64,000 nt of DNA, taken from assembly GCF_032452875.1 (NCBI RefSeq), contig NW_026894309.1:1-64000 (forward strand). The letters are read 5' to 3'. The stretch is from Bos javanicus (lineage: Eukaryota; Chordata; Mammalia; Artiodactyla; Bovidae). Position numbers and translations under genes: made by a program. This document shows positions 35,780 to 47,817 of the stretch, in pieces; within the stretch, counting starts at the first letter, position 1, and each line of letters starts with the position of its first letter. Under the pieces are notes generated by a model that saw only the letters and a list, made by a program, of their open reading frames with translations, was not told where the DNA came from and made no database searches.

Positions 35780-36454
35780 CATGATCAGTGCATGCTCAGT
35801 CACGATATCAGTGCATGATCAGCCACGTGATCACTGACGGCACAGTCACGTGATCAGTGCCTCTCAGTCACGTGATCACCGTATGATAAACACGTGATCA
35901 GTGAACGACCAGCCACGTGATCACTGCATGCCCAGTCAGGTGGTCGGTTCTTGATCAGCCACCTGATCAGTGCGTGCACAGTCCCATGATCAGCGCCTCT
36001 CAGTCACTGATCATTGCCTGATAAACACGTGATCAGTGCATGATGAGCCATGTGATCAGTGCCTGATCAGCCACATCATCAGTGCATGCTCAGTCACGTG
36101 ATCAGTGCATGATAGCCATGTGATCAGTGCATGCTCAGTCACGTGGTCTGTACTTGATCAGCCACGTGATCAGTGCCTGCAGAGTCAGTGATCAGGGCCT
36201 GCTGCCTGCGTGATTCCTGCCGGCTCCTCTGCATGACAATTGCCAGCTGAGCTGCGTGATTCCTGTCGGCTCATCTGCTCGACAATTGCCAGCTGAGCTG
36301 CGTGATTCCTGCCTGGTCACCTGCTTGATTATTGCCAGTTGAGCAGCATGATTCGTCACTGCTGAGCTCCATGCTTATTGCCTGCTGATTGCGTGGTTCG
36401 TGTCTGCTCAGCTCTTTGAGTATTGCCTCCTGAGGTCCCTGTTCGGTCGCCACC
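35780..36454. repeat. Spacer S25, one-block class, 675 bp
   Basis: Copy of S21, with gctgcctgcgtgattcc and gagtcagtgatcaggg. Confidence 0.9.
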
Positions 36455-37055
36455 TGCCGGGGACCAGCCCCAGCTGCTCCAGGGTATTCGAAGGAGAGAT
36501 GGCCTAGGCGACTATTTATATGCTAATCAGAGATGTCAAGAATAATAGTATGAGGAGAGCTCAGTAGGAAAATTCGGTGGAGATAAGAGAGTGAGTAGCT
36601 TGGTTTACTCGGAAGACCAATCAAACTTCAAGACAAGAAGTTTGCACCACTTACGTAGGCCGCAGGCGCCCTCTCCAATAGCGAAAGGTGCCTCACCCTA
36701 GACACCTTCTCGAGTGGGTCTTAGCAGCCCAGGCATAATTAGTAAGCGTGGTGGGTTCCGCGCTCCAGATGGAGACTCAGCTGGAATGTAAAGGGAAGAA
36801 TGACAAGGAACTTTATGAATTGGAGCTGTAAGTGAACTCTTTGACAGAGAGAGCGAGATGGGGGTGAGGGACAGCCCCCAGTGAAATCAGAGGTGAGAGC
36901 ACAAAGCAATACAGTACGCAAACTCCGGTTTTTTTGGGGGGAGATGCTCGAGAATATCCGGGTGGACTCCTGAGGCTCGATCCCACATTTGCGTATGCCG
37001 AGCCTCCTTCCTCATGACCTTTGTCCAGAGTGGAAGGCCTCCCCGGCTCCCGGCA
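36455..37055 (-). mobile_element. M26 LTR, type A
   Basis: 601 bp. Copy of M22. It has gatcccacatttgcg, a CpG-to-CpA change. Confidence 0.86.
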
Positions 37056-38000
37056 CATGATCAGTGCATGCTCAGTCACGATATCAGTGCATGATCAGCC
37101 ACGTGATCACTGACGGCACAGTCACGTGATCAGCACCTATCAGTCACGTGATCACCGTATGATAAACACGTGATCAGTGAACGACCAGCCACGTGATCAC
37201 TGCATGCGCAGTCAGGTGGTCAGTTCCTGATCAGCCACCTGATCAGTGCGTGCACAGTCCCATGATCAGGGCCTGTCAGTCACTGATCACTGCCTGATAA
37301 ACACGTGATCAGTGCCCGAACAGCCAGGTCATCAGTGCATTCGAAGTCACGTTATCAGTGCATGATAACAATGTGATCAGTGAGTGCACAGTCCCATGAT
37401 CAGCGCCTGTCAGTCACTGATCACTGCCTGATAAACACGTGATCAGTGACCGAACAGCCACGTCATCAGTGCATGCGCAGTCAGGTGATCAGTGTATGAT
37501 AGCCACGTGATCAGTGCGTGCACAGTCCCATGATCAGCGCCTGTCAGTCACTGATCATTGCCTGAGAAACACGTGATCAGTGCATGATGAGCCATGTGAT
37601 CAGTGCCTGATCAGCCACGTCATCAGTGCATGCGCCGTCACGTCATCAGTGCATGATAGACACGTGATCAGTGCATGCTCATTCACGTGATCTGTACTTG
37701 ATCAGCCACGTGATCAGTGCCTGCAGAGTCACGTAATAAGGGCCTGCTGAGCTGCGTGATTCCTGCCGGCTCATCTGCATGACAATTGCCAGCTGAGCTG
37801 CGTGATTCCTGTCGGCTCATCTGCTTGACAATTGCCAGCTGAGCTGCGTGATTCCTGCCTGGTCACGTGCTTGATTATTGCCAGTTGAGCAGCATGATTC
37901 GTCACTGCTGAGCTCCATGCTTATTGCCTGCTGATTGCGTGGTTCGTGTCTGCTCAGCTCTTTGAGTATTGCCTCCTGAGGTCCCTGTTCGGTCGCCACC
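37056..38000. repeat. Spacer S26, three-block class, 945 bp
   Basis: Copy of S22. The leader has ggtcacgtgcttg, creating an extra CACGTG. Confidence 0.9.
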
Positions 38001-38601
38001 TGCCGGGGACCAGCCCCAGCTGCTCCAGGGTATTCGAAGGAGAGATGGCCTAGGCGACTATTTATATGCTAATCAGAGATGTCAAGAAAAATAGAATGAG
38101 GAGAGCTCAGTAGGAAAATTCGGAGAAGAAAAGAGACTGAGGATCTTGGTTTTCGCGGGAGAATAATCAAACTTCAAGACAAGAATTTTGCACCACTTAC
38201 GTAGGCCGCAGGCGCCCTCTCGAATGGCAGAAGGTGCCTAACCCTAGACACCTTCTCAAGTGGGTCTTAGCAGCCCAGGCATAATTAGTAAGTGCGGTGG
38301 TTTCCGCACTTCAGATGCAGACTCAGCTGGAAGGTAAAGGGAAGAATGACAAGGAACTTTATGAATTGGAGCTGTAAGTTAACTCTTTGACAGAGAGAGC
38401 GAGATGGTGGTGGGGGACAGCCCCCAGTGAAATCAGTGGTGAGAGCACAAAGCAATACAGTAGGCAGACTCTGGGTTTTTTGTGGGGGAGATGCTCGAGA
38501 ATATCCAGGTGGACTCCTGAGGCTCGATCCCGCATTTGCGTATGCCGAGCCTCCTTCCTCATGACCTTTGTCCAGAGTGGAAGGCCTCCCGGCTCCCGGC
38601 A
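38001..38601 (-). mobile_element. M27 LTR, type C
   Basis: 601 bp. Copy of M23, with atatccaggtgg and aagtgcggtgg changes. Confidence 0.86.
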
Positions 38602-39412
38602 CATGATCAGTGCATGCTTAGTCACGATATCAGTGCATGATCAGCCGCGTGATCACTGACTTCACAGTCACGTGATCAGCGCCTCTCAGTCACGTGATCA
38701 CCATATGATAAACACGTGATCAGTGAACGACCAGCCAGGTGATCACTGCATGCGCAGACAGGTGGTCAGTTCCTGATCAGCCACGTGATCAGTGCGTGCA
38801 CAGTCCCATGATCAGCGCCTGTCAGTCACTGATCACTGCCTGATAAACACGTGATCAGTATCCGATCAGCCACGTCATCAGTGCATGCGCAATTACGTGA
38901 TCAGTGCATGATAGCCACGAGATCAGTGCGTGCACAGTCCCATGATCAGCGCCTGTCAGTCCCTGATCATTGCTTGAGAAATACGTGATCAGTGCATGAT
39001 GAGCCATGTGATCAGTGCCTGATCAGCCACGTCATCAGTGCATGCCCAGTCACGTCATCAGTGCATGATAGCCACGTGATCAGTGCATGCTCAGTCACGT
39101 GATCTGTACTTGATCAGCCACGTGATCAGTTCCTGCAGAGTCACGTGATCAGGGCCTGCTGAGCTGCGTGATTCCTGCCGGCTCATCTGCATGACAATTG
39201 CCAACTGAGCTGCGTGATTCCTGCCGGCTCCTCTGCATGACAATTGCCAGCTGAGCTGCGTGATTCCTGCCTGGTCACCTGCTTGATTATTGCCAGTTGA
39301 GCAGCATGATTCGTCACTGCTGAGCTCCATGCTTATTGCCTGCTGATTGCGTAGTTCGTGTCTGCTCAGCTCTTTGAGTATCGCCTCCTGAGGTCCCTGT
39401 TCGGTCGCCACC
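38602..39412. repeat. Spacer S27, two-block class, 811 bp
   Basis: Copy of S23, with attgcttgagaaatacgtg. Confidence 0.9.
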
Positions 39413-40012
39413 TGCCGGGGACCAGCCCCAGCTGCTCCAGGGTATTCGAAGGAGAGATGGCCTAGACGACTATTTATATGCTAATCAGAGATGTCAAGAA
39501 TAATAGTATGAGGAAAGCTCAGTAGGAAAATTCGGTGGAGAAAAGAGACTGAGTAGCTTGGTTTACGCGGAAGACCAATCAAACTTTAAGACATGAAGTT
39601 TGCACCACTTACGTAGGCCACAGGCGCCCTCTCGAATAGCAAAAGGTGCCTGACCCTAGACACCTTCTCGAGTGGGTCTTAGCAGCCCAGGCATAATTAG
39701 TAAGCGTGGTGGGTTCCGCGCTCTAGATGGAGACTCATCTGGAAGGTAAAGGGAAGAATGACAAGGAACTTTATGAATTGGAGCTCTAAGTTAACTCTTT
39801 GACAGAGAGAGCGAGATGTTGTTGGGGGACAGCCCCCAGTGAAATCAGAGGTGAGAGCACAAAGCAATACAGTAGGCAGATTCTGGTTTTTTTGGGAGGA
39901 GATGCTCGAGAATATCCGGGTGGACCCCTGAGGCTCGATCCCGCATTTGCGTATGCCGAGCCTCCTTCCTCATGACCTTTGTCCAGAGTGGAAGGCCTCC
40001 CGGCTCCCGGCA
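39413..40012 (-). mobile_element. M28 LTR, type B
   Basis: 600 bp. Copy of M24 with one C fewer near the LTR 5' end (ggcctcccggc). Confidence 0.86.
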
Positions 40013-40956
40013 CATGATCAGTGCATGCTCAGTCATGATATCAGTGCATGATCAGCCACGTGATCACTGACGGCACAGTCACGTGATCACTGCCTCTCAG
40101 TCACGTGATCACCGGATGATAAACACGTGATCAGTGAACGACCAAACACGTGATCACTGCATGCGCAGTCAGGTGGTCAGTTCCTGATCAGCCACCTGAT
40201 CAGTGCGTGCACAGTCCCATGATCAGGGCATGTCAGTCACTGATCACTGCCTGATAAACACGTGATCAGTGCCCGACAGCCAGGTCATCAGTGCATTCGC
40301 AGTCACGTGATCAGTGCATGATAGCCATGTGATCAGTGCGTGCACAGTCCCATGATCAGCGCCTGTCAGTCACTGATCACTGCCTGATAAACACGTGATC
40401 AGTGCCCGAACAGCCAGGTCATCAGTGCATGCCCAGTCACGTGATCAGTGCATGATAGCCACCTGATCAGTGCGTGCACAGTCCCATGATCAGCGCCTCT
40501 CAGTCACTGATCATTGCCTGATAAACACGTGATCAGTGCATGATGAGCCATGTGATCAGTGCCTGATCAGCCACGTCATCAGTGCATGCGCAGTCACGTC
40601 ATCAGTGCATGATAGACACGTTATCAGTGCATGCTCAGTCACGTGATCTGTACTTGATCAGCCACGTGATCAGTGCCTGCAGAGTCACATGACCAGGGCC
40701 TGCTGAGCTGCGTGATTCCTGCCGGCTCATCTGCATGACAATTGCCAGCTGAGCTGCGTGATTCCTGTCGGCTCATCTGCTTGACAATTGCCAGCTGAGC
40801 TGCGTGATTCCTGCCTGGTCACCTGCTTGATTATTGCCAGTTGAGCAGCATGATTCGTCACTGCTGAGCTCCATGCTTATTGCCTGCTGATTGCGTGGTT
40901 CGTGTCTGCTCAGCTCTTTGAGTATTGCCTCCTGAGGTCCCTGTTCGGTCGCCACC
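40013..40956. repeat. Spacer S28, three-block class, 944 bp
   Basis: Contains the left boundary (about 40155) of the 8,926-bp duplication, within tgatcactgcatgcg. Confidence 0.9.
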
Positions 40957-41558
40957 TGCTGGGGACCAGCCCCAGCTGCTCCAGGGTATTCGAAGGAGAG
41001 ATGGCCTAGGCGACTATTTATATGCTAATCAGAAATGTCAAGAATAATAGTATGTGGAGAGCTCAGTAGGAAAATTCGGTGGAGATAAGAGAGTGAGTAG
41101 CTTGGTTTACTCGGAAGACCAATCAAACTTCAAGACAAGATGTTTGCACCACTTACATAGGCCGCAGGCGCCCTCTCCAATAGCAAAAGGTGCCTCACCC
41201 TAGACACCTTCTCGAGTGGGTCTTAGCAGCCCAGGCATAATTAGTAAGCGTGGTGGGTTCCGCGCTCCAGATGGAGACTCAGCTGGAAGTTAAAGGGAAA
41301 AATGACAAGGAACTTTATGAATTGGAGCTGTAAGTGAACTCTTTGACAGAGAGAGCGAGATGGGGGTGGGGGACAGCCCCCAGTGAAATCAGAGGTGAGA
41401 GGACAAAGTAATACAGTACGCAAACTCCGGTTTTCTTGGGGGGGAGATGCTCGAGAATATCCGGGTGGACTCCTGAGGCTCGATCCCGCATTTGCGTATG
41501 CCGAGCCTCCTTCCTCATGACCTTTGTCCAGAGTGGAAGGCCTCCCCGGCTCCCAGCA
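40957..41558 (-). mobile_element. M29 LTR, type A
   Basis: 602 bp. Copy of M21 and M25. Its terminal base is changed (acctgctgggg) and its 5' end reads cccagca, so both inverted termini carry one substitution, shared with M35. Confidence 0.86.
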
Positions 41559-42323
41559 CATGATCAGTGCATGCTCAGTCACGATATCAGTGCATGATCA
41601 GCCGCGTGATCACTGACTTCACAGTCACGTGATCAGCGCCTCTCAGTCACGTGATCACCATATGATAAACACGTGATCAGTGAACGACCAGCCAGGTGAT
41701 CACTGCATGCGCAGACAGGTGGTCAGTTTCTGATCAGCCACGTCATCAGTGCGTGCACAGTCCCATGATCAGCGGCTGTCAGTCACTGATCACTGCCTGA
41801 TAAACACGTGATCAGTATCCGATCAGCCACGTCATCAGTGCATGCGCAGTCAGGTGGTCAGTTCCTGATAGCCACCTGATCAGTGCGTGCACAGTCCCAT
41901 GATCAGCGCCTGTCAGTCACTGATCATTGCTGGAGAAACACGTGATCAGTGCATGATGAGCCATGTGATCAGTGCCTGATCAGCCACGTCATCAGTGCAT
42001 GCGCAGTCACGTGATCAGTGCAGGATAGGCACGTGATCAGTGCATGCTCAGTCACGTGATCTGGACTTGATCAGCCTCGTGATCAGTGCCTGCAGAGTCA
42101 CGTGATCAGGGCCTGCTGAGCTGCGTGATTCCTGTCGGCTCATCTGCATGACAATTGCCAGCGGAGCTGCAGGATTCTTGCCTGGTCACCTGCTTGATTA
42201 TTGCCAGTTGAGCAGCATGATTCGTCACTGCTGAGCTCCATGCTTATTGCCTGCTGATTGCATGGTTGGTGTCTGCTCAGCTCTTTGAGTATTGCCTCCT
42301 GAGATCCCTGTTCGGGCGCCACC
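41559..42323. repeat. Spacer S29, two-block, chimeric, 765 bp
   Basis: It starts with the C-type signature gccgcgtgatcactgacttc although the preceding LTR is type A. The leader is degenerate (gagctgcaggattcttg) and lacks the 46-bp dimer. Confidence 0.87.
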
Positions 42324-42925
42324 TGCCGGGGACCAGCCCCAGCTGCTCCAGGGTATTCGAAGGAGAGATGGCCTAGGCGACTATTTATATGCTAATCAGA
42401 GATGTCAAGAATAATAGTATGAGGAGAGCTCAGTAGGAAAATTCGGTGGAGATAAGAGAGTGAGTAGCTTGGTTTACTCGGAAGACCAATCAAACTTCAA
42501 GACAAGAAGTTTGCACCACTTACGTAGGCCGCAGGCGCCCTCTCCAATAGCGAAAGGTGCCTCACCCTAGACACCTTCTCGAGTGGGTCTTAGCAGCCCA
42601 GGCATAATTAGTAAGCGTGGTGTGTTCCGCGCTCCAGATGGAGACTCAGCTGGAAGTTAAAGGGAAGAATGACAAGGAACTTTATGAATTGGAGCTGTAA
42701 GTGAACTCTTTGACAGAGAGAGCGAGATGGGGGTGGGGGACAGCCCCCAGTGAAATCAGAGGTGAGAGTACAAAGAAATACAGTAGGCAGAGTCTGGTTT
42801 TTTTGTGGGGGAGATGATCGAGAATATCCGGGTGGACTCCTGAGGCTAGATCCCGAATTTGCGTATGCCGAGCCTCCTTCCTCATGACCTTTGTCCAGAG
42901 TGGAATGCCTCCCCGGCTCCCGGCA
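42324..42925 (-). mobile_element. M30 LTR, type A/other chimera
   Basis: 602 bp. The 3' two-thirds in LTR sense is type A (gataagagagtgag). The 5' third reads gtaggcagagtctgg with ttttgtggggg, as in B and C copies. The PBS is gatccctgttcgggcgcca, 17 of 18. Confidence 0.84.
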
Positions 42926-43602
42926 CATGATCAGTGCATGCTCAGTCACGATATCAGTGCATGATCAGCGACGTGATCACTGACGGCACAGTCACGTGAT
43001 CAGTGCCTCTCAGTCACGTGATCACCGTATGATAAACACGTGATCAGTGAACGACCAGCCACGTGATCACTGCATGCCCAGTCAGGTGGTCGGTTCTTGA
43101 TCAGCCACCTGATCAGTGCGTGCAAAGTCCCGTGATCAGCGCCTCTCAGTCACTGATCATTGCCTGATAAACACGTGATCAGTGCATGATGAGCCATGTG
43201 ATCAGTGCCTGATCAGCCACGTCATCAGTGCATGCGCAGTCACGTCATCAGTGCATGATAGCCACGTGATCAGTGCATGCTCAGTCACGTGATCTGTACT
43301 TGATCAGCCACGTGATCAGTGCCTGCAGAGTCACATGATCAGGGCCTGCTGAGCTGCGTGATTCCTGCCGGCTCATCTGCATGACAATTGCCAGCTGAGC
43401 TGCGAGATTCCTGTCGGCTCATTTGCTTGACAATTGCCAGCTGAGCTGCGTGATTCCTGCCTGGTCACCTGCTTGATTATTGCCAGTTGAGCAGCATGAT
43501 TCGTCACTGCTGAGCTCCATGCTTATTGCCTGCTGATTGCGTGGTTCGTGTGTGCTCAGCTCTTTGAGTATTGCCTCCTGAGGTCCCTGTTCGGTCGCCA
43601 CC
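42926..43602. repeat. Spacer S30, one-block class, 677 bp
   Basis: One block. It has gatcagcgacgtgatc at the start and gcaaagtcccgtg in the block. Confidence 0.88.
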
Positions 43603-44204
43603 TGCCGGGAACCAGCCCCAGCTGCTCCAGGGTATTCGAAAGAGAGATGGCCTAGGTGACTATTTATATGCTAATCAGAGATGTCAAGAATAATAGTATG
43701 TGGAGAGCTCAGTAGGAAAATTCGGTGGAGATAAGAGAGTGAGTAGCTTGGTTTACTCGGAAGACCAATCAAACTTCAAGACAAGAAGTTTGCACCACTT
43801 ACATAGGCCGCAGGCGCCCTCTCCAATAGCGAAAGGTGCCTCACCCTAGACACCTTCTCGAGTGGGTCTTAGCAGCCCAGGCATAATTAGTAAGCGTGGT
43901 GGGTTCCGCGCTCCAGATGGAGACTCAGCTGGAAGTTAAAGGGAAAAATGACAAGGAACTTTATGAATTGGAGCTGTAAGTGAACTCTTTGACAGAGAGA
44001 GCGAGATGGGGGTGGGGGACAGCCCCCAGTGAAATCAGAGGTGAGAGCACAAAGCAATACAGTACGCAAACTCCGGTTTTCTTGGGGGGGAGATGCTAGA
44101 GAATATCCGGGTGGACTCCTGAGGCTCGATCCCGCATTTGCGTATGCCGAGCCTCCTTCCTCATGACCTTTGTCCAGAGTGGAAGGCCTCCCCGGCTCCC
44201 GGCA
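43603..44204 (-). mobile_element. M31 LTR, type A
   Basis: 602 bp. It has cgaaagagagatgg and gatgctagagaatatcc, which removes the CTCGAG site found in other copies. Confidence 0.86.
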
Positions 44205-45149
44205 CATGATCAGTGCATGCTCAGTCACGATATCAGTGCATGATCAGCCACGTGATCACTGACGGCACAGTCACGTGATCAGCACCTATCAGTCACGTGA
44301 TCACCGGATGATAAACACGTGATCAGTGAACGACCAGCCACGTGATCACTGCATGCCCAGTCAGGTGGTCAGTTCCTGATCAGCCACCTGATCAGTGCGT
44401 GCACAGTCCCATGATCAGGGCCTGTCAGTCACTGATCACTGCCTGATAAACACGTGATCAGTGCCCGAACAGCCAGGTCATCAGTGCATTCGAAGTCACG
44501 TTATCAGTGCATGATAACAATGTGATCAGTGAGTGCACAGTCCCATGATCAGCGCCTGTCAGTCACTGATCACTGCCTGATAAACACGTGATCAGTGACC
44601 GAACAGCCACGTCATCAGTGCATGCGCAGTCAGGTGATCAGTGTATGATAGCCACGTGATCAGTGTGTGCACAGTCCCATGATCAGCGCCTGTCAGTCAC
44701 TGATCATTGCCTGAGAAACACGTGATCAGTGCATGATGAGCCATGTGATCAGTGCCTGATCAGCCACGTCATCAGTGCATGCGCCGTCACGTCATCAGTG
44801 CATGATAGACACGTGATCAGTGCATGCTCATTCACGTGATCTGGACTTGATCAGCCACGTGATCAGTGCCTGCAGAGTCACGTAATAAGGGCCTGCTGAG
44901 CTGCGTGATTCCTGCCGGCTCATCTGCATGACAATTGCCAGCTGAGCTGCGTGATTCCTGTCGGCTCATCTGCTCTACAATTGCCAGCTGAGCTGCGTGA
45001 TTCCTGCCTGGTCACCTGCTTGATTATTGCCAGTTGAGCAGCATGATTCGTCACTGCTGAGCTCCATGCTTATTGCCTGCTGATTGCGTGGTTCGTGTCT
45101 GCTCAGCTCTTTGAGTATTGCCTCCTGAGGTCCCTGTTCGGTCGCCACC
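44205..45149. repeat. Spacer S31, three-block class, 945 bp
   Basis: It resembles S18, S22 and S26 (cattcgaagtcacg, cacgtaataagg). The leader has tgctctacaattg. Confidence 0.89.
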
Positions 45150-45751
45150 TGCCGGGGACGAGCCCCAACTGATCCAGGGTATTCGAAGGAGAGATGGCCT
45201 AGGCGACTATTTATATGCTAATCAGAGATGTCAATAAAAATAGAATGAGGAGAGCTCAGTAGGAAAAATCGGAGGAGAAAAGAGACTGAGGATCTTGGTT
45301 TTCGCGGGAGAATAATCAAACTTCAAGACAAGAATTTTGCACCACTTACGTAAGCCGCAGGCACCCTCTCGAATGGCAGAAGGTGCCTAACCCTAGACAC
45401 CTTCTCGAGTGGGTCTTAGCAGCCCAGGCATAATTAGTAATAGCGGTGGTTTCCGCGCTTCAGATGCAGACTCAGCTGGAAGGTAAAGGGAAGAATGACA
45501 AGGAACTTTATGAATTGGAGCTGTAAGTTAACTCTTTGACAGAGAGAGCGAGATGGTGGTGGGGGACAGCCCCCAGTGAAATCAGTGGTGAGAGCACAAA
45601 GCAATACAGTAGGCAGACTCTGGTTTTTTTGTGGGGGAGATGCTCGAGAATATCCGGGTGGACTCCTGAGGCTCGATCCCGCATTTGCGTATGCCGAGCC
45701 TCCTTCCTCATGACCTTTGTCCAGAGTGGAAGGCCTCCCCGGCTCCCGGCA
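45150..45751 (-). mobile_element. M32 LTR, type C
   Basis: 602 bp. Type C with gtcaataaaaatag and ttagtaatagcgg. The LTR end reads ggggacgagcccc. Confidence 0.86.
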
Positions 45752-46404
45752 CATGATCAGTGCATGCTCAGTCACGATATCAGTGCATGATCAGCCACGT
45801 GATCACTGACGGCACAGTCACGTGATCAGCGCCTCTCAGTCATGGGATCACCGTATGATAAACACGTGATCAGTGAAAGACCAGCCACGTGATCACTGCA
45901 TGCGCAGTCAGGTGGTCAGTTCCTGTTCAGCCACGTGACCAGTTGGTGCACAGTCCCATGCTCAGCGCCTGTCAGTCACTGATCACTGCCTGATAAACAC
46001 GTGATCAGTGCCCGATCAGTCACGTCATCAGTGCATGCGCAGTCACGTGATCAGTGCAGGATAGCCACGGATCAGTGCATGCTCAGTCACGTGATCTGGA
46101 CTTGATCAGTCACGTGATCAGTGCCTGCAGAGTCACGTGATCCGGGCCTGCTGAGCTGCGTGATTCCTTCCGGCTCATCTGCATGACAATTGCCAGCTGA
46201 GATGCGTGATTCCTGTCGGCTCATCTGCTTGACAATTGCCAGCACAGCTGGGTGATTCCTGCCTGGTCACCTGCTTGTTTATTGTCAGTTGAGCATCATT
46301 ATTCGTCACTGCTGAGCTCCATGCTTATTGCCTGCTGATTGCGTAGTTCGTGTCTGCTCAGCTCTTTGAGTATTGCCTCCTGAGGTCCCTGTTCGGGCGC
46401 CACC
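45752..46404. repeat. Spacer S32, one-block class, 653 bp
   Basis: Divergent one-block spacer, with gtgaccagttggtgcac and cagcacagctgggtg in the leader. Similar changes appear in S42. Confidence 0.87.
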
Positions 46405-47005
46405 TGCCGGGGACCAGCCCCAGCTGATCCAGGGTTTTCGAAGGGGAAATGGCCTAGGCGACTCTTTATATGCTAATCAGAGATGTCAAGAATAATAGTA
46501 GGAGGAGAGCTCAGTAGGAAAATTCGGTGGAGAAAAGAGACTGAGTAGCTTCGTTTACGGGGGATACCAATCAAACTTCAAGACAAGAAGTTTGCACCAC
46601 TTACATAGGCCGCAGGCGCCCTCTCAAATGGCGGAAGGTGCCTCACCCTAGACACCTTCTCGAGTGGGTCTCAGCGGCCCAGGCATAATTAGTAAGCGTG
46701 GTGGGTTTCGCGCTCCAGATGGAGACTCAGCTGGAAGTTAAAGGGAAGAATGACAAGGAACTTTATGAATTGGAGCTGTAAGTTAACTCTTTGACAGAGA
46801 GAGTGAGATGGTGGTAGGGTACAGACCCCAGTGAAATCAGAGGTGAGAGGACAAAGCAATACAGTAGGCAGACTCTGGTTTTTTGGGGGGGAGATGCTCG
46901 AGAATATCCGGGTGGACTCCTGAGGCTCGATCCCGCATTTGCGTATGCCGAGCCTCCTTCCTCATGAGCTCTGTCCAGAGTGGAATGCTTCCCCGGCTCC
47001 CGTCA
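46405..47005 (-). mobile_element. M33 LTR, type D
   Basis: 601 bp. Type D (gcggaagg, ttacgggggatacc). The 5' terminus is TGACGGG instead of TGCCGGG. The hairpin is changed in both arms. The exact 18-nt Lys3 PBS lies at 46385-46402. Confidence 0.84.
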
Positions 47006-47817
47006 CATGATCAGTGCATGCTCAGTCACGACATCAGTGCATGATCAGCCACGAGATCACTGACGGCATAGTCACGTGATCAGCGCCTCTCAGTCACGGG
47101 ATCACCGGATGATAAACACCTGATCAGTGAACGACCAGCCACGTGATCACTGCATGCGCAGTCAGGTGGTCAGTTCCTGATCAGCCACGTGATCAGTGCG
47201 TGCACAGTCCCATGCTCAGCGCCTGTCAGTCACTGATCACTGCCTGATAAACACGTGATCAGTGCCCGATCAGCCACGTCATCAGTGCATGCCCAGTCAC
47301 GTCATCACTGCCTGCGCAATCACGTGATCAGTGCATGATAGCCACGTGATCAGTGCGTGCACAGTCCCATGATCAGCGCCTGTCAGTCACTGATCATTGC
47401 CTGATAAACACGTGATCAGTGCATGATGAGCCATGTGATCAGTGCCTGATCAGCCACGTCATCAGTGCATGTGCAGTCACGTGATCAGTGCATGCTCAGT
47501 CACGTGATCTGGACTTGATCAGCTTCGTGATCAGTGCCTGCAGAGTCACGGGATCAGGGCCTGCTGAGCTGCGTGATTCCTGCCGGCTCATCTGCATGAC
47601 AATTGCCAGATGAGCTGCGTGATTCCTGTCGGCTCATCTGCTTGACAATTGCCAGCTGAGCTGCGTGATTCCTGCCTCGTCACCTGGTAGATTATTGCCA
47701 GCTGAGCAGCATGATTCGTCACTGATGAACCCCATGCTTATTGCCTGCTGATTCCGTGGTTCGTGTCTGCTCAGCTCTTTGAGTATTGCCTCCTGAGGTC
47801 CCTGTTCGGGCGCCACC
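47006..47817. repeat. Spacer S33, two-block class, 812 bp
   Basis: It contains an additional distinctive subrepeat (cactgcctgcgcaatcacg), also in S39 and S41. Confidence 0.88.
47798..47815 (-). promoter_or_regulatory. tRNA-Lys3 primer-binding site, exact match (M34)
   Basis: The minus strand is TGGCGCCCGAACAGGGAC, 18 of 18 with the Lys3 PBS used by lentiviruses and MMTV. Other exact copies lie at 46385-46402, 55311-55328, 56724-56741, 58499-58516, 60045-60062, 61457-61474 and 62844-62861. All belong to type D monomers, suggesting that D is nearest the founding provirus. Confidence 0.9.

Larger units (their letters stand above)
30674..36454. repeat. Tetramer higher-order repeat, copy 2 (M22-M25)
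   Basis: 5,781 bp, A-C-B-A, with spacers of 945, 811, 944 and 675 bp. It matches copies 1 and 3 with scattered substitutions. Confidence 0.87.
36455..41558. repeat. Tetramer higher-order repeat, copy 3, partial (M26-M29)
   Basis: A-C-B-A. The fourth spacer is replaced: after M29 the expected 675-bp A-type spacer is absent and a C-type spacer follows, so periodicity stops here. Confidence 0.85.
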
